A DNA stretch of 64,000 nt, from the NCBI RefSeq assembly GCF_000067165.1, contig NC_010162.1, positions 7,943,001 through 8,007,000 of the forward strand, given 5' to 3'. Positions 34,565-42,660 of this stretch are shown here, piece after piece. The DNA is from Sorangium cellulosum So ce56 (GTDB lineage Bacteria > Myxococcota_A > Polyangia > Polyangiales > Polyangiaceae). How positions within the stretch are numbered: position 1 is the first letter of the stretch; every line of letters starts with the position of its first letter. The notes under the pieces are model-generated. The model was not told the origin of the DNA and searched no databases. It saw only the letters and a program-made list of their open reading frames with translations. A program made the position numbers and the translations under genes.

Positions 34565-37498
34565 ATGCAGCTTGATTTCGGAATCAATGCAGGGCTCGTC
34601 GAGGAGCTCTATGCCCAGTACCTCGAGAACCCGGAGTCGGTAGACCCCGGCTGGCGCTCGTTCTTCGAGGGAAAGAACGGCGGAGCGACGCCGAGCAGGC
34701 TGCCCGCTCCGGCGGCGCCGCCGACCATCCCGCACCAGGCGCTGCGGCCCGGCAACGGGCACGGCTACGGGAACGGGAATGGCAAGACGAACGGCGAGGC
34801 CGCGAAGACGCTGGAGGCCGCGTTCGCGCGGACGCTCAGCGAGCACCCGAGCTCGCCCGAGTCCTCGCGCGATCTCAAGGTGCTCGCGGAGGCCGCGATC
34901 AAGGCGCGCGTCTACGCCCTCGTGAACGCCTACCGCGTGCGCGGCCACCTCTTCGCGCACGTCGACCCGCTCGGCCTGCCGCCCGCCACGCCGCCCGAGC
35001 TCGACCTCACGAACTTCGGGCTCCGGGTCGAGGACCTCGAGCTGCCCTTCCCGACGACCGACCTCGCCGGCGTGCCGCCCGTCCTCACGCTGCGCGAGAT
35101 CATCCGCCGGCTCGAGGAGACGTACTGTCGCTCGATCGGCGTCGAGTTCACCTTCATCGAGGAGCCCGAGGCGCGCCAGTGGCTCCAGCAGCAGATGGAG
35201 TCGACGCGCAACCGGCTGACGCTCGACCGCCAGAAGCAGCTCCGGATCCTCACGAAGCTCTCCGACGCCGAGATCTTCGAGCAGTTCATCCACAAGTCCT
35301 ACGAGGCGGGGACGAAGCGCTTCTCGCTCGAGGGCGCCGAGAGCCTCATCCCGCTGCTCGACCTCATCATCGAGCGCGCGGGGGCGCACGAGGTCGACGA
35401 GATCGTGGTCGGCATGGCGCACCGCGGCCGGCTGAACGTCCTCGCGAACATCATGGACAAGAGCCTGCGCGAGATCTTCGCGGCCTTCGAGGACAAGAAC
35501 GCGGAGCGCCACCTCGGCAGCGGCGACGTCAAGTACCACCTCGGCTACTCGACCGATCGCACGCTCGAGAACGGGCGCAACGTCCACCTCACGCTCACGT
35601 TCAACCCGAGCCACCTCGAGTTCGTGAACCCCGTCGTGCAGGGGCGCGTCCGCGCGAAGCAGGACCGCCGGCTGGCCGACGGCACGACCGACGCGCGCCG
35701 CCGCGTGATGCCGCTGCTCATCCACGGCGACGCGGCGTTCATCGGGCAGGGCGTCGTCGCCGAGACGCTCAACATGATGAACCTGCCCGGCTACACGACG
35801 AGCGGCACGGTCCACGTCATCGTGAACAACCAGGTCGGGTTCACGACCGATCCGATGGAAGGGCGCTCGACCCGCTACGCGTCCGACATCACCCGGATGC
35901 TCAAGGTCCCGGTCTTCCACGTGAACGGCGAGGACCCGGAGGCGGTCGCCCACGTCGCGCAGCTCGCGATCGACTACCGCACGCGCTTCGGCTCCGACGT
36001 GATCATCGACATGTACTGCTACCGGCGGTACGGCCACAACGAGGGCGACGAGCCGCGCTACACGCAGCCGCGGATGTACGCCGCGATCGACAAGAAGCCC
36101 ACGGTCCGGCAGGTGTACGTCCGGCGCCTCATGGAGCTCGGGCAGGTCACCGAGGAGAAGGCCGACGAGATCGTCGTGCGGCGCCGCGAGGCGCTCGCCG
36201 CCGCGCTCGACGAGGTGAAGCAGAAGGGCTTCGCGCCGGTGCTGTACTCGATGGGCGGCGTGTGGTCGCACTACCGCGGCGGCGCCGACAACGCGACGCC
36301 GGAGGTGCCGACGAGCGTGCCGGCCGAGAGGCTCATCGCGCTGTCGGAGAAGCTCCTCGAGCTGCCCGAGGGCTTCAAGGCGCACCCGAAGGTGCTGCCG
36401 ACGCTCCAGCAGCGGCACGACAAGCTCGTCGCCGGCGAGCCGTTCGACTGGGGCACGGGCGAGATGCTCGCCTACGCGTCGCTGCTCGCCGAGAAGACGC
36501 CGGTGCGGCTCTCCGGTCAGGACGTGCAGCGCGGCACCTTCAGCCACCGGCACGCGGTGCTGCGCGACGTCGAGACGAGCGCGCGCTTCGCGCCGCTGTC
36601 GCGCGTGGCCGAGGGGCCGGCGCGCTTCGAGGCGTACAACAGCCCGCTCAGCGAGGCGGGCGTGCTCGGCTTCGACTTCGGCTACAGCCTCGACTACCCG
36701 GACGGGCTCGTCATCTGGGAGGCGCAGTTCGGCGACTTCCTGAACGGCGCGCAGGTCATCGTCGATCAGTTCCTCACGTCGAGCGAGGACAAGTGGCACC
36801 GGCTGAGCGGCATCGTGCTCTTCCTGCCGCACGGCTACGAGGGCCAGGGGCCGGAGCACTCGAGCGCGCGCATCGAGCGCTGCCTGCAGAACAGCGCCGA
36901 GGACAACATCCAGGTGTGCAACCTGACGACGCCGGCGCAGCTGTTCCACGTGCTGCGGCGGCAGGTGCACCGGCCGTGGCGCAAGCCGCTCATCATCGCG
37001 ACGCCGAAGAGCCTGCTGCGCGTCCCGGCGACGTCGAAGGGCCCGCACCGGCCCGTGTCGACGATCAAGGATCTCTCCGAGGGCCAGTTCCACCGCGTGC
37101 TGCCCGACACGAGCGGGGTCGATCCGGCGGACGTGAAGCGGGTGCTGCTCTGCTCGGGCAAGGTCTACTACGACCTCGCGCTGGCGCGGGAGACGCGCGG
37201 GCTCAAGGACGTGGCGATCCTGCGGCTGGAGCAGCTGTTCCCGCTGAACGAGGAGATCGTGAACGCGCTCGCGCCCTACAAGGACGGCACGCCGCTCGTG
37301 TGGGTGCAGGAGGAGCCGCGCAATTACGGCGCCTGGTACTACATCCTCGCGGTGCTCCGGCAGCGCATCGGCGACCGGCTGCCGCTCTCGTGCGTGAGCC
37401 GCGCGCCGAGCGCGAGCCCGGCGACCGGCTCGCGCGCGAGCCACCTCCTCGAGCAGAAGATGCTGATGGACGAGGCGTTCGTCGGGGGCACCCGGTGA
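34565..37498 (+). CDS. sucA: 2-oxoglutarate dehydrogenase E1 component
   Basis: The 977-residue thiamine-diphosphate enzyme catalyses the decarboxylation step of the 2-oxoglutarate dehydrogenase complex in the TCA cycle. It starts with the E2-binding motif region (LVEELYAQYLENPESVDPGW), followed by a Gly/Asn/Pro-rich linker, the HRGRLNVLANI block, FNPSHLEFVNPVV, the ThDP-binding GDAAF and N-N-Q-V-G-F-T-T segment, YRRYGHNEGDEP, and C-terminally LPHGYEGQGPEHSSAR. No fused E2 domain is present. The E2 (sucB) gene is not in the window; the next gene overlaps by GTGA and encodes a thioesterase. Confidence 0.97.
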   Translation: MQLDFGINAGLVEELYAQYLENPESVDPGWRSFFEGKNGGATPSRLPAPAAPPTIPHQALRPGNGHGYGNGNGKTNGEAAKTLEAAFARTLSEHPSSPESSRDLKVLAEAAIKARVYALVNAYRVRGHLFAHVDPLGLPPATPPELDLTNFGLRVEDLELPFPTTDLAGVPPVLTLREIIRRLEETYCRSIGVEFTFIEEPEARQWLQQQMESTRNRLTLDRQKQLRILTKLSDAEIFEQFIHKSYEAGTKRFSLEGAESLIPLLDLIIERAGAHEVDEIVVGMAHRGRLNVLANIMDKSLREIFAAFEDKNAERHLGSGDVKYHLGYSTDRTLENGRNVHLTLTFNPSHLEFVNPVVQGRVRAKQDRRLADGTTDARRRVMPLLIHGDAAFIGQGVVAETLNMMNLPGYTTSGTVHVIVNNQVGFTTDPMEGRSTRYASDITRMLKVPVFHVNGEDPEAVAHVAQLAIDYRTRFGSDVIIDMYCYRRYGHNEGDEPRYTQPRMYAAIDKKPTVRQVYVRRLMELGQVTEEKADEIVVRRREALAAALDEVKQKGFAPVLYSMGGVWSHYRGGADNATPEVPTSVPAERLIALSEKLLELPEGFKAHPKVLPTLQQRHDKLVAGEPFDWGTGEMLAYASLLAEKTPVRLSGQDVQRGTFSHRHAVLRDVETSARFAPLSRVAEGPARFEAYNSPLSEAGVLGFDFGYSLDYPDGLVIWEAQFGDFLNGAQVIVDQFLTSSEDKWHRLSGIVLFLPHGYEGQGPEHSSARIERCLQNSAEDNIQVCNLTTPAQLFHVLRRQVHRPWRKPLIIATPKSLLRVPATSKGPHRPVSTIKDLSEGQFHRVLPDTSGVDPADVKRVLLCSGKVYYDLALARETRGLKDVAILRLEQLFPLNEEIVNALAPYKDGTPLVWVQEEPRNYGAWYYILAVLRQRIGDRLPLSCVSRAPSASPATGSRASHLLEQKMLMDEAFVGGTR

Positions 37499-37965
37499 GC
37501 GGCGACGCGGCGAGCCTGCAGGACAGGTACTCGCCGCAGGGCCGCTGCTTCGGCTGCGGGCCGGCTAACGACAGGGGGCTCCGGCTGAAGAGCCGCGTCG
37601 AGGGCGACGCGGTGGTCTGCGACTTCACGCCGGAGCCGCACCACGAGGCGTTCCCCGGGATGCTCAACGGCGGCATCATCGGGGCGCTGCTCGACTGCCA
37701 CTCCAACTGGACCGCGGCTTACCACCTGATGAAGGCGCGGGGGGCCGACGCGCCGCCGTGCACGGTGACGGCGGACTTCCACGTGAAGCTGAAGAAGCCG
37801 ACGCCGCTCGGCGGCCCGGTGCACCTGCGGGCGCAGGTCGCCGAGGCGGAGGGCGACCGCGTCGTGGTCGAGGCGACCCTGGAAGCGGGCGGGCGGGTCA
37901 CGGCGACGTGCCGCGGGACGTTCGTGGCGGTGAAGGAAGGGCACCCGGCCTTCCACCGCTGGTAG
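37495..37965 (+). CDS. Hotdog-fold thioesterase (PaaI/4HBT-like)
   Basis: The 156-residue protein begins at a GTG that overlaps the TGA of sucA. An N-terminal C-F-G-C-G-x-x-N-x-x-G-L motif (around residues 15-27), which may bind metal, precedes the hotdog domain with the active-site helix AFPGMLNGGIIGALLDCHSN and the strands VTADFHVKLKKPTPLGGPV. Proteins of this kind hydrolyse acyl-CoA esters in the cytosol. Coupling to the E1 gene suggests a housekeeping role on CoA thioesters near the TCA cycle, which is an inference from position. Confidence 0.85.
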   Translation: MSGDAASLQDRYSPQGRCFGCGPANDRGLRLKSRVEGDAVVCDFTPEPHHEAFPGMLNGGIIGALLDCHSNWTAAYHLMKARGADAPPCTVTADFHVKLKKPTPLGGPVHLRAQVAEAEGDRVVVEATLEAGGRVTATCRGTFVAVKEGHPAFHRW

Positions 37966-38194
37966 GCGCGGGCTGACGCACAGCGCGGGCGGCTGCCGCC
38001 GCTCGTTCACACGCACGCGCACACGCACACGCCGGCTGACGCGCGGCGCGGGCGGCCCGTCCGCGACCGGGAAGGCGTTGCTCGCCGCCTCCGTGGCACA
38101 CGCGATGCTCGCGCCCCGGCGCGCGGCGTTCCCGGCGTGGCGCGCGGATCGGCTCCGCCGTCCTCGCGGCGCCGCGCAGTGAGGAGGATCCGCA

Positions 38195-38965
38195 ATGAAG
38201 GCAAACACCGGGGTCGCGATCGCCGCGGGAGCGGCCGCCGTGCTCTGCGGGAGCGTCGCCGCTGCGCAGGACTTCGAGGGCGACGTCCCGCCGAGCTACC
38301 TGCGCTCTCCGCTGGGGGCGCCGGCCAACGCGCTCGAGCTCGGCCTCAACCTCGGGTACGCGCAGGGGTTCGGCGACATCGGGAGCGAGCGGCGCCTGCG
38401 CGACGTGGCGGGGCCGGGGGCGGGCGTGGGCGTGAAGCTCGTCTACCGCGCGGTGCCGAAGGTCGGCCTCGGGCTGACGTCGCGCTACGAGCAGTACATG
38501 GCGCAGGGCGCGGAGCAGGGCGGGGCCGACGTGCGCGGCGTGACGCTGGGCGCGGAGGCGAGCTTTCACCTGGCGCCGTTCGAGCGCGTCGATCCGGTGA
38601 TCTCGCTGGGCAGCGGCTACCGGGCGCTGTGGACCGCGGCGCGGCCGGGGGTGTGGACCGCGACGCCGGCGGGGATGTGGATCGCGGCGCCGGCGGGGGT
38701 GAGGGGCGACACGGTGACCCACGGGATCGAGCTCGGGCGACTCCAGGCGGTGATCGACGTCCGCATGTCCGAGAGCGTCGCGCTGGGGCCCACGATCGGC
38801 GGCGGGCTCAACCTGTTCCTCTGGGAGAACACGGCGGGGTCGATCCGCGGCTGGGAGGTCCAGGGCAGCCGCGTGAACAGCTTCGTGTTCGCGGGGCTCG
38901 AGGGGCGCTTCGACCTGGGTGGGCAGCGCGTACGGGAGGTCATCCAGGTCGCACGGCGGCGCTAG
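38195..38965 (+). CDS. Outer-membrane beta-barrel-like protein
   Basis: The 256-residue protein has a signal peptide (cleavage after V-A-A-A-Q near residue 25), then amphipathic strands alternating with turns (LELGLNLGYAQGFGDIG, GVGVKLVYRAVPKVGLGL, ITLGSGYR-like segments) as in eight-stranded barrels. A short insert of repeated A-A/T-P-x-G-V/M-W units (about residues 146-168) is out of register with this pattern. An AGGAGG sequence precedes the ATG at 38195. Function unknown. Confidence 0.7.
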   Translation: MKANTGVAIAAGAAAVLCGSVAAAQDFEGDVPPSYLRSPLGAPANALELGLNLGYAQGFGDIGSERRLRDVAGPGAGVGVKLVYRAVPKVGLGLTSRYEQYMAQGAEQGGADVRGVTLGAEASFHLAPFERVDPVISLGSGYRALWTAARPGVWTATPAGMWIAAPAGVRGDTVTHGIELGRLQAVIDVRMSESVALGPTIGGGLNLFLWENTAGSIRGWEVQGSRVNSFVFAGLEGRFDLGGQRVREVIQVARRR

Positions 38966-39105
38966 CGCGGCGGGGGAAAGGGCGTACCGAGCTGCCCGGC
39001 CCGAGGAGGGCCTACCCTCTTCGTGAAACCGATTCAGGTTTCGCGGTGCCCGGGCTCGGCTACCCTAGGCGGCCCGCGCGGGCCGCCGCGCGCGCTCGCT
39101 CACCG

Positions 39106-39465
39106 ATGCAGCTCTTCGTCGCTCTTGCCCTGTTCGAGGGCTGTCCCTCCGACTTCCTGAACAGCCCGGCCGCGCTCCGCGGGGCGCTGGAGGCGGCCGT
39201 CGCCGCGGGGTCGTTCACCCTGCTCGAGATGGCGGTGGTCCCGTTCTCTCCGCAAGGGATCACCGCGTGCGCCGTCGTCGGCGAGTCGCACGTGGCGCTG
39301 CACTCCTGGCCCGAGTCGGGGCGGCTCTTCGTCGACGTCGCCTCGTGCAGCACGCTGGAGAGCGTCCGCCGCGCCGTGGCCGCCATCGGGAGCGCGCTGC
39401 CCGAGGGGCGGCTCGCGACCCTCGACGAGCGGATCGTCGACCCCGCCGGCGCGCGGGCGCCCTGA
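39106..39465 (+). CDS. speD: S-adenosylmethionine decarboxylase proenzyme, class 1B-like
   Basis: The 119-residue protein matches the small bacterial SpeD. The self-cleavage and active-site block is GESHVALHSWPESG, in which the Ser of E-S-H becomes the pyruvoyl group and the His is the processing/catalytic base; the catalytic Cys is in VDVASCST. The product, decarboxylated SAM, feeds spermidine synthesis; SpeE is not in the window. The N-terminal region lacks the usual length by about ten residues, so a slightly earlier start is possible. Some SpeD homologues instead act as arginine or ornithine decarboxylases, which cannot be excluded. Confidence 0.85.
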   Translation: MQLFVALALFEGCPSDFLNSPAALRGALEAAVAAGSFTLLEMAVVPFSPQGITACAVVGESHVALHSWPESGRLFVDVASCSTLESVRRAVAAIGSALPEGRLATLDERIVDPAGARAP

Positions 39466-39473
39466 CGCCGCGC

Positions 39474-39496
39474 CGCGCCCTCGCGGGGAGGGCGCG
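39474..39496. terminator. Bidirectional terminator between speD and the peptide transporter
   Basis: A perfect 9-bp GC inverted repeat (CGCGCCCTC-GCGGG-GAGGGCGCG) lies 8 bp after the speD stop in the gap between convergent genes. No T tract follows, so its efficiency is uncertain. Confidence 0.5.
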
Positions 39497-39520
39497 CGGC
39501 CGCGCCGGGCGCGGTGGGGA

Positions 39521-40960
39521 TCAGTGCTGGCCGAGCACGCGGCGGAGCGGCTTGTTGAACGCGAACATTGCGGCGCCCGCGCCCAGTCCGAGCACGGTGA
39601 GCAGCAGGAAGAACATGTCCTTCGACCAGCGCGTGTAGAAGATGCCGATGTAGCCGCTCAGCGTGTTGCCGAGGAAGCTCGAGACGAACCACATGCCCAT
39701 CATCATCGACACGATCCGCACCGGCGAGACCTTGGTCACGAGCGACAGGCCGATGGGCGACAGGTAGAGCTCGCCGATCGTGAGCAGCAGCGTGCAGAAG
39801 ACCGGCCAGAACAGGCTGCCCTTGCCGTCGCCGACGGCCTGCGCGCCGAGGATCATCACGATGAACGACAGCCCGAGGATGGTGCAGCCCAGGGCCATCT
39901 TCGAGACGCTCGTCGGCTCGGTGCCCCGCTTCGCCTGCCAGCGCCAGAAGACGTCGAGCAGGGGGGCGAACAGGATGATGCAGAGCGGGTTCACCGACTG
40001 GAACCACGTCGACGGGATCTGGAAGCCGAGCACGGTGGGCCACACCGTCTTCTCGTCGGCCCAGCTCTGCATCGTGTTGCCCTGCTGCTCGTAGACCGCC
40101 CAGAAGACGACGTTGAGGGCGCAGAGCGCCACGAGCGCGCCGACGCGCTTCCACTCGTCGCCGGAGAGCGGCTGCTTCTGCTCGCCGGCGCCCTCCGCCG
40201 TCTTCATCAGGTTGTCCTTGGCGAGGTACTTCTGCCCCGCCAGGTAGACGACGAGCCCAAGGCACATCCCGACGCCCGCGGCGGCGAAGCCGTAGTGCCA
40301 GCCGTAGACGGCGGCCAGGGTGCCGCACACGAAGTTGCAGATGAAGGCGCCGAGGTTGATGCCCATGTAGAAGATGGTGAAGGCGCCGTCGCGGCGCGGA
40401 TCACCCTTCGGGTACAGGCTGCCGACCTGGGTCGAGATGTTGGGCTTGAACGCGCCGTTGCCGAGGATGAGCAGGAGCAGCGCGATGAAGAACGAGTTCT
40501 CGAACGCCATCACGAAGTGCCCGATGGCCATCAAGACGCCGCCGATCACCACCGTCTTGCGCTGCCCCCACACCTTGTCGGCGAGGATGCCGCCGAAGAA
40601 CGGCGTGAGGTACACGAGGCCCGTGTACAGCCCGTAGAGCATGGACGCCTGCTCGTTGGGCGCGCTCGGGAGGAGGCCCTTGATGAACTCCCAGGCGAAC
40701 ACCGTGGTCGGATCACCCGCGACGAGATCGCATGGCTGCGCGTGCTGCCGGCACCCCTGGTAGGCCTCTCGCGCGGTGACGAACAGGTAGTTCGCCATAT
40801 ACAGCTTGAGGAGGCCGCGCATGCCGTAATAGGAAAAGCGCTCCCACATCTCCGCGAAGAAGAGGATCACGAGCCCCGGCGGGTGCTTGAAGCGCCTCTC
40901 GAAAGCGGTGACGGGGAGGGCCGGCTCGATTGCTTGCTCGCTCAATGCTGTCTTCTCCAC
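39521..40960 (-). CDS. POT/PTR2-family proton-dependent peptide transporter
   Basis: The 479-residue inner-membrane protein belongs to the POT (PTR2) branch of the major facilitator superfamily and should import di- and tripeptides with protons. The family signature FFAEMWERFSYYGMRGLL carries the ExxERFxYY motif in helix 1, and a second signature is FTIFYMGINLGAFICNFVCG. About 14 helices are predicted. It includes the extra pair typical of bacterial POTs. The start at 40960 is plausible because the preceding cytosolic tail is short. Convergent with speD. Confidence 0.94.
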   Translation of the reverse strand: MEKTALSEQAIEPALPVTAFERRFKHPPGLVILFFAEMWERFSYYGMRGLLKLYMANYLFVTAREAYQGCRQHAQPCDLVAGDPTTVFAWEFIKGLLPSAPNEQASMLYGLYTGLVYLTPFFGGILADKVWGQRKTVVIGGVLMAIGHFVMAFENSFFIALLLLILGNGAFKPNISTQVGSLYPKGDPRRDGAFTIFYMGINLGAFICNFVCGTLAAVYGWHYGFAAAGVGMCLGLVVYLAGQKYLAKDNLMKTAEGAGEQKQPLSGDEWKRVGALVALCALNVVFWAVYEQQGNTMQSWADEKTVWPTVLGFQIPSTWFQSVNPLCIILFAPLLDVFWRWQAKRGTEPTSVSKMALGCTILGLSFIVMILGAQAVGDGKGSLFWPVFCTLLLTIGELYLSPIGLSLVTKVSPVRIVSMMMGMWFVSSFLGNTLSGYIGIFYTRWSKDMFFLLLTVLGLGAGAAMFAFNKPLRRVLGQH

Positions 40961-41427
40961 GAGCTGGGACCACGCTGCGTGGTGGTCGGGCGATGCGGGG
41001 GATCGTGGGGCGCGCTGCCCCTCGGCACGGGGATGCTAGACGATCCGCGACGACCACGTCACCCCCTTGTTGCGCACAGCGTCGAGCCGGGTGAACAGGG
41101 TGTCCACGTAGGCGGCCCTTCGGCCACGGCCGGAGGACAGGTGGGCGGGACGCTCCGGTCGGCGCTGCGATAGGTGAAGCGGCCGTGGGCCGGCGAGCGG
41201 CCGCTGCTGCTGGCGGAGCGAGCGCCGGTGGTGGGCGGACCAGCCGCCGCGCCGACGCCGCCTGCCGCCGCGGATGGATCACGTCAGCCCGCGCCGTCCT
41301 CGGTTGTGCCGGGAGCGTCCCCTTCGCCGCGGGCTCCGCCCTGGCCGCGCGAGGGCGCCCTCCCTCTGCTGGGGAGATCCTCAATCGAGGCTTCCGGTGA
41401 GAAGCTGTCGGCCGCAGATGATTTGTG
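40961..41427. other. Intergenic region, no gene seen
   Basis: 467 bp between divergently oriented genes. It is GC-rich and open in several frames, none with family features or coding-like organisation. It should hold the promoter of the peptide transporter on the minus strand. Confidence 0.4.
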
Positions 41428-42561
41428 ATGCAACATCCCCAAACTCGCTATGTCCTGAGGGATAGCCCTCGTTCGACGGGTCTCCTGTGGATTCTGCTTC
41501 TCCCTGCCTGCGCGGGCGTCGAGCCGTCGCCGCGGGATGCGTGCGCTCCTGGCGAGGAGCGCTTTCGCGGGCGGTGCGTCCAGCCCGCCGCCCGCTACGA
41601 GCCCGAGGAGCGCGTCGACCGGGACAACGTCGTCGCCTTCGGCGCCGAGCTCACCCGGCTCGCGCTGCCGGAGCCGCCGCGCAGCGGCTTCAGGATCATC
41701 GCGCCGCCGCGGCTCATGGCGCCCGGCGAGGAGGCGACCTTCTGCGTGTCATGGCCCTTCCCCGCGATCGAGAGCACGACCGTCCACGCGGCGCGCGTCT
41801 ACGCGACGGCCGGGCTGCATCACAGCAACGTGATCGCCAAGCCGGTCAATCCATCGTTCGGGCCGAACCCTTACCCGGGCTGCCATCCCGGCGCCGACGA
41901 TCCCTTCGGTACGCTGCCGGCGGCCATCCCGGACGTCCTCTTCGCGAGCTCCACGCAGGTCGTCGGCGAGGAGACGCTCGTCTTCCCGGAGGGGATGGGC
42001 TTCACCCTCGAACCGTCCCGCGAGATCGCGACGAGCGTGCACCTGCTCAACACGTCGCCCGAGCCCACGGTCGTCGAGCTCGCCTACGACTTCTTCACCA
42101 TGCCTCTCTCGGAGCGGACGGAAGAGCTCGCGCCGTTCGTCTTGAGCGTCAACGACTTCCTCGTCCCGCCGCGCGCCACGCAGACCGTCGGCACGACGTG
42201 CTCGACGTTCGGCGGGAACATCGTCTCTCTGATGCCGCACACGCACCGTTACGCCGATGCATTCGACGTCGACGTCGTCCGCGCGGACGGGGGCGAGGCG
42301 CGCGTCTACGAGGGCGGGGCGTTCGATCTGGAGAGCGACATCGAGGTCTACCGGCCGGCGCTCGCGCTCGGCGAAGGCGACTCGCTCCGGTACGCGTGCA
42401 GGTTCCGGAACACGTCGGACCACGATCTCACGTTCGGCCTCGGAGACAACGAGATGTGCATGCTGTTCGGGTACATGTACCCGCCCGAGAAGCAGCTGGC
42501 GGGGATCTCGCTGCGCGACGGGGAGCCGTGCATCTCGCTCGGCCTCGGCGCGCTCCGGTGA
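41428..42561 (+). CDS. Lipoprotein with PHM/DBH-type copper monooxygenase fold
   Basis: The 377-residue protein has a lipoprotein signal (LLWILLLPAC, Cys near 28) and a short Cys-containing segment. The remainder matches the two-domain fold of copper type II ascorbate-dependent monooxygenases. The CuH-site ligands appear as the His pair in GLHHSNVI (about 131/132) and the His in SVHLLN (about 205); the CuM-site ligands appear as H-T-H in MPHTHRYAD (about 271/273) and Met in GDNEMCMLF (about 343). All copper ligands are therefore present, which supports catalysis, but the substrate is unknown. The start may be GTG 41425. Surface-anchored. Neighbours give no clue. Confidence 0.75.
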   Translation: MQHPQTRYVLRDSPRSTGLLWILLLPACAGVEPSPRDACAPGEERFRGRCVQPAARYEPEERVDRDNVVAFGAELTRLALPEPPRSGFRIIAPPRLMAPGEEATFCVSWPFPAIESTTVHAARVYATAGLHHSNVIAKPVNPSFGPNPYPGCHPGADDPFGTLPAAIPDVLFASSTQVVGEETLVFPEGMGFTLEPSREIATSVHLLNTSPEPTVVELAYDFFTMPLSERTEELAPFVLSVNDFLVPPRATQTVGTTCSTFGGNIVSLMPHTHRYADAFDVDVVRADGGEARVYEGGAFDLESDIEVYRPALALGEGDSLRYACRFRNTSDHDLTFGLGDNEMCMLFGYMYPPEKQLAGISLRDGEPCISLGLGALR

Positions 42562-42660
42562 GGAGCTTCGTCGCCGCTCGGCACGAGCGCGCCGAGACCT
42601 GTCGGGGAGCGAGTCGTAGCCAGGCTCCGGTCGCTCGCCATGGGGCGCGGCCTGCGGTAC

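Noticed and set aside
32634..34643. Plus-strand frame starting with a Asp-His/Val-His repeat opposite pgi
   Set aside because: The repeat comes from the hexamer tract and the rest is antisense to glucose-6-phosphate isomerase.
37966..38194. Possible small RNA or gene between the thioesterase and the barrel protein
   Set aside because: Only short CACGCGCACAC runs and no hairpin with T tract or credible frame were found.
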